Made by a program: the position numbers and the translations under genes
Shown here: positions 1 through 5,857 of the stretch, in pieces
Layout: every line of letters starts with the position of its first letter
Position numbering within the stretch: position 1 is the first letter of the stretch
The notes under the pieces: generated by a model
Database searches by the model: none
What the model saw: only the letters and a program-made list of their open reading frames with translations
Told to the model about the DNA's origin: nothing
NCBI GenBank assembly: GCA_003153075.1
Contig: PMBW01000099.1
Span: 1-5,970, forward strand
Reading direction: 5' to 3'
From: Dehalococcoidia bacterium
GTDB taxonomy: Bacteria > Chloroflexota > Dehalococcoidia > Dehalococcoidales > Fen-1064
Length of the DNA stretch: 5,970 bases

Positions 1-362
1 ACGGGTTTGGGTGAAATGCCGGTGAAATATACACCGTCGTATCCGGCGAACTTCAGGTATGGCCCGAAGAATCCGCCGGAATTAGCTTCTCCCCAGCCGC
101 CGGTCAACGGTGATTTTGCCACGGCCATGTAGCGCGCGCCCGGCGGTACGATCGTGCCGGTAAAGGGGCCGGTCAAAATACCGAGTGTGTTTTCGGGTCC
201 CAGGGGATCGACTCCGGCCTTCTGCCGGGAGTAGAGCATCCGGCAGCCCATGCCGTAGCCGCCGATAAAGTCGTGGCAGATCTTTTCATCGAGTGGTTCT
301 TCCCGCATCTCGCCGGTGGAAAGATCCACAAACAACAACTTCCCCATGTAACCCGTGGCCAT
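1..362 (-). CDS. Aldehyde:ferredoxin oxidoreductase family protein, second tandem copy (N-terminal part only)
   Basis: This is the N-terminal 120 codons of a tungstopterin AOR-family enzyme; the rest lies beyond the left edge. Seen: the protein begins MATGYMGKLLFVDLSTG and contains the conserved stretch SPLTGGWGEANSGG (residues 84-97), followed by KFAGYDGVYFTGIS. This is the N-terminal pterin-binding domain of the family. By my hand count 88 of the first 120 residues match the neighbouring complete AOR (about 73%), with no gaps, so the two are tandem paralogues. The start is well fixed: an in-frame TAG directly precedes the ATG, and AAGGAG (complement of 369-374) lies 6 nt upstream. Known: AOR enzymes interconvert aldehydes and carboxylic acids with ferredoxin in the cytoplasm. 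The iron-sulfur cysteines and active-site residues fall outside the window, so activity and substrate cannot be judged. It probably shares a transcript with the upstream copy, unless the hairpin at 431-458 terminates transcription. Confidence 0.93.
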   Translation of the reverse strand, partial: MATGYMGKLLFVDLSTGEMREEPLDEKICHDFIGGYGMGCRMLYSRQKAGVDPLGPENTLGILTGPFTGTIVPPGARYMAVAKSPLTGGWGEANSGGFFGPYLKFAGYDGVYFTGISPKP

Positions 363-430
363 CTATTGCTCCTTCCGCGTGTCTGTCGAATACTAACCCC
401 GCATAGATCTGTTGAAAGCAGATTTCATAA

Positions 431-458
431 TACACGGCGGCTTTTCAGCCGCCGTGTA
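431..458 (-). terminator. Perfect 12-bp GC-rich hairpin with GAAA tetraloop between the two AOR genes
   Basis: Seen: bases 431-442 are exactly complementary to 447-458 (core ACACGGCGGCT / AGCCGCCGTGT), with a 4-base loop. On the minus strand, the direction of transcription here, the loop reads GAAA, a stable GNRA tetraloop; on the plus strand it reads TTTC. The hairpin starts 42 bases past the stop of the upstream AOR gene and ends 68 bases before the start of the next. The bases after it (TTATGAAATC on the minus strand) are only weakly U-rich, so a classical intrinsic terminator is not certain. It could be a partial terminator that lowers expression of the second gene, or a 3' stabilising element after processing. 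Confidence 0.55.
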
Positions 459-500
459 AATGTTCTAAATATATTGTACCATCTATAATGACAGTTGATT

Positions 501-2315
501 TTACGGCCACAGATCTTTGGCAACATCATCGAGACCGCCGAGAGAAAGCAGTTTGGCTTTACTCGGCTTTGTGGTAAACCTGTCCCAATCCATGGTGCCG
601 AGCCCATAGTATATCTGCGCATCCATATCTGCTGATGCTCCGGCCAGAGGGCCGGCAGTTTGCGGCGGTTTCCCGATAATGCGCGGATGCACCGGCCAAT
701 TTAACTCGCATATCCCCTCGCGCAGGTTAAAGGCGTGGCGGATATTGGCGACTCTTTCGCCGGCTTTGATAATATCATCAGCAGAATAATTCCAGCCGGT
801 GACCGCGTTGAAAAATCCGACAAACCTATCCCTGCTGCCGGACCAACCGCCCTGGAAGCACATTCCGGTCATGTTTACGGTATGTCTGAAGAAAACAGCC
901 GAACCCCAGCTGAGCATATGCCGGCCGGGTGTGGCATCCATTTGATAACGTGCCGCGGACATCGGATAACCGTTGCCCTTCGGTAGTTTCGGGTCGTGCA
1001 TGCCCAGTTCCTGCCCGCCGATGTGGACGGCATATTTTTCAGAGCCCTTGCCGATTTTTTCGGCGGCTTTTTTCACACCGTCAGCAAGAATGTCGCCCAA
1101 ACCTTCTCTGTTAACTAGTTTCTGGGTCATGACCACCATAGCCTGGTGGTTGCCCCACTTGAGATCTATCCCATCCGTATCTTGCAGCGTGATGATGCCC
1201 TTTTCGTATAATTCCATCGCGAAGCCGATGACGGTACCGGCGGAGATCGTATCGATACCGCCGCGGTTACAAATGTCATTGACCATGTTGATCGATTCGG
1301 TATTGCCGTTTGCGCAGTTTACTCCGAAGGCAGCGGCGGTTTCGTATTCAGGCCGATGTATTCCGGCAGCGTACTTATATTCGCCAGTACCGGCTTTTAG
1401 TACCGCTTTACAGGCGACAGGGCAATGCCAGCAGGCATGGCTTTTCTCAACCAATGCAGCGAACACATCATGATGCAAACCTTCGCGGTTAGGCACGTCG
1501 ATGACGCCGATGCCGCCCCAGTTTTTCACCGGGCTGTCACCGCTGTGCGCGGAAGCGTAGGTGCTGATGCTGGTGCCGTATTTGTGCTGCATATCCCACT
1601 CGGTCATCCCACCGTTCGGACGGGGGGTTTGCCATGCTTTGAATTGTTCCGGCCGTAGTTTGTCGATGGCAGCCTTATCCGCAACCGGGACTTCCAATGT
1701 GCCGCGGGCAACAATCGCCTTTAATTTCTTGACGCCCATCACGGCGCCCAATCCGGAGCGGGCCGCGCTGCTGCCGTGGTCGGTCATAATACCGGCGATC
1801 AGCGATACTTTTTCTCCGGATGATCCAATGCATGCTACCCGGGTATCCTTGCCGTATTCAGCCTCCAGCATGTCTTCTGTTTCGTAACAATCTTTGCCCC
1901 AGACGTAATCTGCATCTTTTAATTCGGCCTTGCCGTTGTCTACCAGTAAATAAACCGGTTTTGGAGAAATACCGGTGAAAAATATTCCGTCAAAACCCGC
2001 GAATTTGAGATAAGAACCGAAATAGCCGCCGGAATTGGCTTCGCCCCAGCCTCCGGTCAGCGGCGATTTAGCAACCACCATGTAACGCGATCCGGTAGGT
2101 ACACCGGTGCCTGTCAACGGACCGGTAATAAACCCGAGCATGTTGTCCGGACCTAACGCATCGACTTTGGCTTTCTGCCGCGTATATAAAATCCTCGCCC
2201 CGATGCCATTACAACCTAGAAAGTCACGTGCTATCTTCTCATCCAGAGCTTCTTCTTTGATTGTTCCTGTTGTAAGGTCTACAAACAGGAGTTTTCCCAT
2301 GTAACCGCCAGTCAT
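501..2315 (-). CDS. Tungsten-containing aldehyde:ferredoxin oxidoreductase family protein (complete)
   Basis: A 604-residue protein, almost the length of characterised AOR (about 605 residues in Pyrococcus). Known role: reversible oxidation of aldehydes to acids with ferredoxin, using a tungsten-bis-pterin cofactor and one [4Fe-4S] cluster, in the cytoplasm. Seen, in order: N-terminal pterin-binding region with SPLTGGWGEANSGG (84-97); RSGLGAVMG (186-194), a typical AOR motif; the cluster motif C295-X2-C298-X3-C302; RPEYET (321-326), which should hold the active-site Glu; NRGGID (350-355) and NMTGMC (481-486), in the places of the two DxxGL(D/C) pterin motifs, with C486 as likely fourth cluster ligand; MHDPK (439-443), with a candidate active-site His. 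Both pterin motifs carry Asn where the textbook motif has Asp. The ATG is supported by GGAGG (complement of 2324-2328), 8 nt upstream. A near-consensus promoter lies at 2421-2448. The substrate cannot be told from sequence; other AOR-family members act on other substrates, so aldehyde specificity is inferred. Confidence 0.95.
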   Translation of the reverse strand: MTGGYMGKLLFVDLTTGTIKEEALDEKIARDFLGCNGIGARILYTRQKAKVDALGPDNMLGFITGPLTGTGVPTGSRYMVVAKSPLTGGWGEANSGGYFGSYLKFAGFDGIFFTGISPKPVYLLVDNGKAELKDADYVWGKDCYETEDMLEAEYGKDTRVACIGSSGEKVSLIAGIMTDHGSSAARSGLGAVMGVKKLKAIVARGTLEVPVADKAAIDKLRPEQFKAWQTPRPNGGMTEWDMQHKYGTSISTYASAHSGDSPVKNWGGIGVIDVPNREGLHHDVFAALVEKSHACWHCPVACKAVLKAGTGEYKYAAGIHRPEYETAAAFGVNCANGNTESINMVNDICNRGGIDTISAGTVIGFAMELYEKGIITLQDTDGIDLKWGNHQAMVVMTQKLVNREGLGDILADGVKKAAEKIGKGSEKYAVHIGGQELGMHDPKLPKGNGYPMSAARYQMDATPGRHMLSWGSAVFFRHTVNMTGMCFQGGWSGSRDRFVGFFNAVTGWNYSADDIIKAGERVANIRHAFNLREGICELNWPVHPRIIGKPPQTAGPLAGASADMDAQIYYGLGTMDWDRFTTKPSKAKLLSLGGLDDVAKDLWP

Positions 2316-2420
2316 ATCTTTTTCCTCCGCAATATTATTATTATTTTCTCTAATAAAAGGTGTTACATTACCTTGACTACATCTTTAAAATATAATAGCG
2401 CTGCTAATTTCTAGTCATAT

Positions 2421-2448
2421 ATTATATTAGAGCAAGCTGGACTGTCAA
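2421..2448 (-). promoter_or_regulatory. Sigma70-type promoter for the AOR gene pair
   Basis: On the minus strand the -35 box is a perfect TTGACA (complement of 2443-2448) and the -10 box a perfect TATAAT (complement of 2421-2426), with a 16-bp spacer. The expected start of transcription is near 2414, giving a 5' leader of about 98 nt before the AOR ATG. Both hexamers match the housekeeping consensus exactly, so basal strength should be high. Regulation by the overlapping dyad is possible but inferred. Confidence 0.75.
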
Positions 2449-2461
2449 TTTTATATGACAG
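2442..2461. repeat. Inverted repeat CTGTCA-N8-TGACAG over the AOR promoter -35 box
   Basis: Bases 2442-2447 and 2456-2461 form a perfect 6-bp dyad with an 8-base AT-only centre. The dyad covers the whole -35 hexamer of the AOR promoter and extends upstream of it, a common place for a dimeric regulator to bind. I do not recognise the motif as the site of a named regulator. Confidence 0.4.
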
Positions 2462-2558
2462 CATTTTTGTTTATTAATTAAGCCTTTTTGCCGTCCTGTG
2501 TAAATTATTGTTAACTTGGCAGGGAATCCGCATATTTACATTGTTACTTTTTATTCAA

Positions 2559-2593
2559 ACTGACAACTGATTACTGATTACTGACAACTGATA
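2559..2593. repeat. Five tandem 7-bp units, ACTGAYW-like
   Basis: Five consecutive heptamers are ACTGACA (2559), ACTGATT (2566), ACTGATT (2573), ACTGACA (2580) and ACTGATA (2587). All share ACTGA and differ only in the last two bases. As a consequence the 13-mer ACTGACAACTGAT occurs twice, 21 bp apart. The array lies just upstream of guaA, and the fourth unit provides the -35 box of its promoter. Short heptanucleotide arrays can change copy number by replication slippage. Confidence 0.85.
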
Positions 2594-2609
2594 GTTATTA
2601 GGTTATAAT
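2581..2609 (+). promoter_or_regulatory. Sigma70-type promoter for guaA
   Basis: The -35 box CTGACA (2581-2586, five of six consensus bases) is followed by a 17-bp spacer and a perfect TATAAT (2604-2609). The expected transcript start is near 2616, about 44 nt before the guaA ATG. The -35 box is part of the fourth heptamer of the tandem repeat, and the fifth heptamer sits within the spacer. Confidence 0.72.
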
Positions 2610-2612
2610 AAC
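2594..2612. repeat. Inverted repeat GTTATTA-N5-TAATAAC over the guaA -10 box
   Basis: Bases 2594-2600 and 2606-2612 form a perfect 7-bp dyad with a 5-base centre, overlapping the TATAAT box at 2604-2609. It could be an operator. The sequence is so AT-rich that chance is a real alternative. Confidence 0.3.
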
Positions 2613-2649
2613 ATTACATTTTTAAGAATAGATGAATTAAACTCAAGCT

Positions 2650-2654
2650 GAGGT
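2650..2654 (+). promoter_or_regulatory. Ribosome binding site fixing the guaA start
   Basis: GAGGT lies with its GAGG core 6 nt before the ATG at 2660. It supports the long form of GuaA with its N-terminal extension. No ATG, GTG or TTG codon occurs in frame between this ATG and the LDFGSQY glutaminase motif, so a shorter form would need a non-standard start. Confidence 0.75.
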
Positions 2655-2659
2655 AATTT

Positions 2660-4345
2660 ATGAGTACTGAATCAGATAAACCAAGACAGAATCCTACTGG
2701 AAGGGTTGCAACCAGCGGTGATATTGAAGTTACAACTTACCTGGAAATCGCTAAAGAAAAAGGCGGCGTCCAACCTTCTCTGGCAGCCCAACCGATCCCT
2801 GCCGCTGAACGCGAGGTCATCGTCGTTCTGGATTTTGGTTCGCAATATAGTCTACTGATTGCGCGGCGTATCCGTGAATGCAATGTTTATAGCGAATTAT
2901 TGCCTTTTGATACCCCCTGGGAAAAAATTGCCGCGCTCAACCCGAAGGGTATTATCATGTCCGGCGGTCCGTCCAGCGTCTACGAACCGGGCGCTCCTTT
3001 AGCGCCGTCCTATATTTATGAGGGGCGTTTGCCGGTGTTGGGGATTTGCTACGGCATGCAGGCGATGACCCACCAGCTTGGCGGGCGCGTTATTTCTTCA
3101 ACCAAGCGGGAATATGGTCACGCGGTTTTGCATATCAGCGATCGTCATTCACCCCTTTTTGCGGGGCTGGAAGAATCTTTAACCGTCTGGATGAGCCACG
3201 GTGATAGTATCGAGGCCATGCCGCCGGGTTTCCGTGCCTTGGCGCAGACGGAGAACACGCCCAATGCCGCCATCGGCAACGATAAAGGGATGTTCGGTAT
3301 CCAGTTCCACCCCGAGGTTATCCATACCCCTCAAGGTAAAGAGATCCTGAAAAACTTCGCCTATAATATCTGCGGTTGCAAAGGCAATTGGACGATCGGT
3401 AATTTCATTAACGAAAATATTGCTTCCATACGCGAAACGGTGGGTAAGGGCAAGATTATCAGTGCGCTTTCCGGCGGTGTCGATTCCGCCGTCGTCGCCA
3501 GCTTGCTGCATAAGGCCATCGGAAGTCAATTGACCTGTATTTTTGTCAATAACGGTTTACTGCGGCGGGAAGAAGTAGAAAGGACGTTCAATGTTTTTCG
3601 CCTGAATATGGGCATGAACATCATCTTCGTCGATGCCACCGACCGTTTTTTGGATTGTTTAAAAGGCGTCACAGACCCGGAACAGAAACGTAAAAAAATC
3701 GGCTTGGAATTTATCAGTATTTTTGAAGAGGAAGCGACTAAACTGGGCAAAGTGGATTTCCTGGCGCAGGGCACCCTTTACCCGGATGTCATCGAAAGCG
3801 CCTCATCCGGCAGCAGCGCTTCCGCAAAAATCAAAACACACCACAATGTCGGCGGTCTGCCGGCCAAAATGAGGCTGAAATTAATTGAACCGCTACGTTA
3901 CCTGTTTAAGGATGAAGTCAGAAAAGTCGGTATTGAACTGGGATTGCCGGAAGAAATGGTCTGGCGGCAGCCCTTCCCTGGACCTGGTCTGGCTATCCGC
4001 TGCATCGGGGAAGTGACCAGGGAGAAACTGGAGATACTGCGTTCCGCCGACTTCATTTTTATGAATGAAATCAAGAAGGCCAAGCTGTACCGTCAGTTGT
4101 GGCAGAGTTTTACTGTGCTTACTGATGTCCGGTCGGTCGGTGTGATGGGCGACCACCGTACCTATGGCTATCTGGTAGGTATCCGCGCGGTTACCAGCGA
4201 AGACGCGATGACCGCCGATTGGGCGCGTTTGCCTTACGATGTATTAGCGCGTATTTCTAACCGTATCGTCAACGAGGTTCCGGAAGTGAACAGGGTCGTT
4301 TATGACATTACATCCAAACCCCCGTCAACGATTGAATGGGAGTAG
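2660..4345 (+). CDS. guaA: GMP synthase (glutamine-hydrolysing), with N-terminal extension
   Basis: GuaA converts XMP, ATP and glutamine to GMP in the cytoplasm, the last step of guanine nucleotide synthesis. Seen: a class I glutamine amidotransferase domain (about 52-240), with LDFGSQY (57-63), SGGPSSVYE (101-109), nucleophile Cys130 in GICYGMQ, and the His217/Glu219 pair in FHPEV. An ATP-pyrophosphatase domain follows, with P-loop SGGVDS (271-276). The C-terminal dimerisation/XMP domain has [10 protein letters not shown] (392-401), [11 protein letters not shown] (437-447) and ends in [13 protein letters not shown]. All catalytic residues are present. At 561 residues it is longer than the usual about 510-525, owing to about 50 extra N-terminal residues (1-50), hydrophilic and without a domain I recognise. 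It has its own promoter and ribosome binding site, and purD follows 182 bp downstream in the same direction. Confidence 0.98.
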   Translation: MSTESDKPRQNPTGRVATSGDIEVTTYLEIAKEKGGVQPSLAAQPIPAAEREVIVVLDFGSQYSLLIARRIRECNVYSELLPFDTPWEKIAALNPKGIIMSGGPSSVYEPGAPLAPSYIYEGRLPVLGICYGMQAMTHQLGGRVISSTKREYGHAVLHISDRHSPLFAGLEESLTVWMSHGDSIEAMPPGFRALAQTENTPNAAIGNDKGMFGIQFHPEVIHTPQGKEILKNFAYNICGCKGNWTIGNFINENIASIRETVGKGKIISALSGGVDSAVVASLLHKAIGSQLTCIFVNNGLLRREEVERTFNVFRLNMGMNIIFVDATDRFLDCLKGVTDPEQKRKKIGLEFISIFEEEATKLGKVDFLAQGTLYPDVIESASSGSSASAKIKTHHNVGGLPAKMRLKLIEPLRYLFKDEVRKVGIELGLPEEMVWRQPFPGPGLAIRCIGEVTREKLEILRSADFIFMNEIKKAKLYRQLWQSFTVLTDVRSVGVMGDHRTYGYLVGIRAVTSEDAMTADWARLPYDVLARISNRIVNEVPEVNRVVYDITSKPPSTIEWE

Positions 4346-4527
4346 AAGAGCATAAACGGCTGCTATAGACATATCAGGATGGGTAAGCGAAGTGCCGACC
4401 ACCGGATGGTTCAATTTTCAAATAGTGACTACGCAAGGATCTGCTAAAGCGGATACATCTGATAATTCATGGGCTAACCGGCGATAAAATATGTATCAGG
4501 ATTTACTCTGAAAAAAAGAGGTGAAAA
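4346..4527 (+). other. guaA-purD spacer, no recognised gene or riboswitch
   Basis: This 182-bp spacer is more GC-balanced than the other gaps. It contains a 6-bp hairpin ATCTGC/GCGGAT with one G-U pair and loop TAAA (4439-4454). The 9-mer TATCAGGAT occurs near both ends (4372-4380 and 4494-4502). A possible -10 box TAAAAT is at 4485-4490, but I see no good -35 partner. I compared it from memory with ZTP, PRPP, purine and cyclic-di-GMP riboswitch cores and found no convincing match. It may hold a weak purD promoter or be a remnant. Confidence 0.4.
4517..4523 (+). promoter_or_regulatory. Ribosome binding site deciding the TTG start of purD
   Basis: AGAGGTG has its GG core 6 nt before TTG at 4528. 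An in-frame TGA (4522-4524) overlaps this site, so no start further upstream is possible. The GTG at 4521 is in another frame. Confidence 0.8.
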
Positions 4528-5790
4528 TTGAAAATCCTTGTTGTTGGCAGCGGCGCCAGAGAACATACCATTGTCTGGAAATTATCCCAAAGTCCCAAAG
4601 TTAAAGAATTGTATACCGCGCCCGGAAATGCCGGTACTGCGCGCATTTCCGAGAACCTAGACATCGCCGCCAACGATATCAAGTCGCTGGCGAAAGCCGC
4701 CCAGCAAAAAAATATCGACCTTGTAGTGGTGGGTCCGGAAGTCCCGCTGGCCGAGGGAATCGTCGACCATTTTGAAAGTATCGGCATCCCCATTTTCGGC
4801 GCCAGCAAACTGGCCGCGGAAATCGAATCAAGCAAGGTTTTTTCCAAAGGCTTGATGCAGAAATACAACATCCCCTGCGCGAAAAGCGTCAGTTTTTCCG
4901 ATTACAATCAGGCTAAAGAATATGTGCAAAAGCAAAAACCGCCGGTGGTGATTAAAGCCGACGGTCTGGCGGCGGGCAAAGGCGTCGTGGTGGCTGCTAC
5001 AACCGATGAAGCCGTTGCGGCGTTGACCGATTTTATGCAATCGAAGAAACTCGGCGCTGCCGCTAACCAGGTATTGGTAGAAGATTTCATGAAAGGCCGG
5101 GAAATGAGCTTCTTTGCTTTTAGCGACGGCGCCATGGTTTTACCGTTGCTCTCCGCTTGCGATTACAAACGGGTTAGTGACGCCGATATGGGGCCCAATA
5201 CCGGCGGTATGGGCAGCTACAGCCCACCGGTTTTTGATACTCCGGCGCTGCAGAAAAAAATAATGGAAACCATCATGGTGCCGACGATTCAGGCGATGGC
5301 AAAAGAGGGGAGACAATACCGCAGCATACTTTACGGTGGGCTGATGATCGATAAAGACAGTGTCAGGGTCGTAGAATTCAATGCCCGTTTTGGCGACCCG
5401 GAAACCCAGGTCATCTTGCCGAGATTAAAAACCGACTTGGTTGACATAATATTGGCAGTGGTCAAGGGTAAACTAAACCAGATCAAAATTGAAACCACAG
5501 ATGAGGCTTGTGTCGGTGTGGTGCTGGCTTCGGGCGGTTATCCGGAAAGTTATAAAACCGGATTCCCCGTCAACGGCCTGCATGACGTCGATAAAGATGT
5601 CATGGTTTTTCACGCCGGCACCAAACTTGGTGCAACACCCTGGGAAGTCCTCACTAACGGCGGACGCGTTCTGACCGTGGTAGCAATAGGTAAGACTCTT
5701 GCCGAGGCCAGGGCGAAGGCCTATGATAATGCCTCCCGCATCACCTTCGAAGGCTGTCACTACCGGAAGGATATAGCATTTTTTAAATGA
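4528..5790 (+). CDS. purD: Phosphoribosylamine-glycine ligase (GAR synthetase)
   Basis: PurD joins glycine to 5-phosphoribosylamine using ATP, the second step of de novo purine synthesis, in the cytoplasm. Seen: N-terminal GSGAREH (7-13) and PGNAGT (32-37); ATP-grasp nucleotide-binding motif KADGLAAGKGV (143-153); the family signature GPNTGGMGSYSP (222-233); and EFNARFGDPETQ (283-294), whose E283 and N285 should bind magnesium. The C-terminal domain ends with HYRKDIAFFK. The length of 420 residues is normal for monofunctional PurD, and no key motif is missing. The start codon is TTG, which is required because TGA stands two codons upstream, and it has a good Shine-Dalgarno. The gene lies downstream of guaA on the same strand, fitting a purine cluster, though the 182-bp gap leaves open whether they are cotranscribed. 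The stop codon is followed at once by a CAAAT-rich repeat, and I see no terminator. Confidence 0.98.
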   Translation: MKILVVGSGAREHTIVWKLSQSPKVKELYTAPGNAGTARISENLDIAANDIKSLAKAAQQKNIDLVVVGPEVPLAEGIVDHFESIGIPIFGASKLAAEIESSKVFSKGLMQKYNIPCAKSVSFSDYNQAKEYVQKQKPPVVIKADGLAAGKGVVVAATTDEAVAALTDFMQSKKLGAAANQVLVEDFMKGREMSFFAFSDGAMVLPLLSACDYKRVSDADMGPNTGGMGSYSPPVFDTPALQKKIMETIMVPTIQAMAKEGRQYRSILYGGLMIDKDSVRVVEFNARFGDPETQVILPRLKTDLVDIILAVVKGKLNQIKIETTDEACVGVVLASGGYPESYKTGFPVNGLHDVDKDVMVFHAGTKLGATPWEVLTNGGRVLTVVAIGKTLAEARAKAYDNASRITFEGCHYRKDIAFFK

Positions 5791-5857
5791 CCAATATTCA
5801 AATTCCAAATGACAAACAAAATCCAAAAACTAAAATACAAATAACAAATAATACAAA
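5791..5857 (+). repeat. CAAAT-rich, nearly G-free leader of the four-helix-bundle gene
   Basis: A 67-bp stretch fills the whole gap between the purD stop and the next ATG. It is built of degenerate units around CAAAT/CAAAA (TTCAAAT, TCCAAAT, GACAAAC, ATCCAAAA, TACAAAT, AACAAAT, TACAAAA) and has a single G, at 5811. The heptamer AAATGAC occurs at 5807-5813 and also across the purD stop codon (5785-5791), so the repeat may begin inside purD. There is no Shine-Dalgarno and no clear promoter. From general recall, similar A/C-rich leaders precede four-helix-bundle genes in other environmental bacterial genomes, which suggests the leader travels with the gene. Confidence 0.7.

Larger units (their letters stand above)
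2316..2659. other. Divergent AT-rich intergenic region between AOR and guaA
   Basis: This 344-bp gap holds no credible protein gene. It carries a minus-strand promoter for the AOR gene, a plus-strand promoter for guaA, a 7-bp tandem repeat, and small inverted repeats over each promoter. A further imperfect dyad, AAGGT-N8-ACCTT (2357-2374), sits in the AOR 5' leader. The leader also has an ATT-rich run around 2331-2345 just upstream of the AOR ribosome binding site. The stretch 2462-2558 between the promoters is AT-rich and contains TTAATTAA and GTTAAC palindromes, with nothing I can assign. Confidence 0.8.

Noticed and set aside
425..622. Minus-strand 65-codon frame across the AOR stop and the hairpin
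   Set aside because: It overlaps the end of the AOR gene out of frame and runs through the perfect hairpin; no family resemblance.
973..1473. Plus-strand open frame of 166 codons opposite the AOR gene
   Set aside because: It lies wholly antisense to a gene with clear AOR motifs, its product resembles no family I know, and I saw no promoter or ribosome binding site for it.
2373..2396. Plus-strand TTGACT and TATAAT in the AOR leader as a second promoter
   Set aside because: The spacing is only 12 bp, too short for sigma70, and it would read away from AOR at a long distance from guaA.
2559..2593. CRISPR-like array
   Set aside because: Units are 7 bp, directly abutting and without spacers; this is a simple tandem repeat.
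4380..4430. tRNA-like GGTTCAA string in the guaA-purD spacer
   Set aside because: The bases on either side do not pair as a T arm, and no acceptor or anticodon stem can be built.
4379..4447. Possible 22-residue peptide gene in the guaA-purD spacer
   Set aside because: The ATG-to-TAA frame has no clear Shine-Dalgarno or recognisable product, and a frame this short is expected by chance.
5473..5826. Minus-strand open frame of 117 codons opposite the end of purD
   Set aside because: It is antisense to the conserved PurD C-terminus and starts inside the CAAAT-rich repeat; nothing supports translation.
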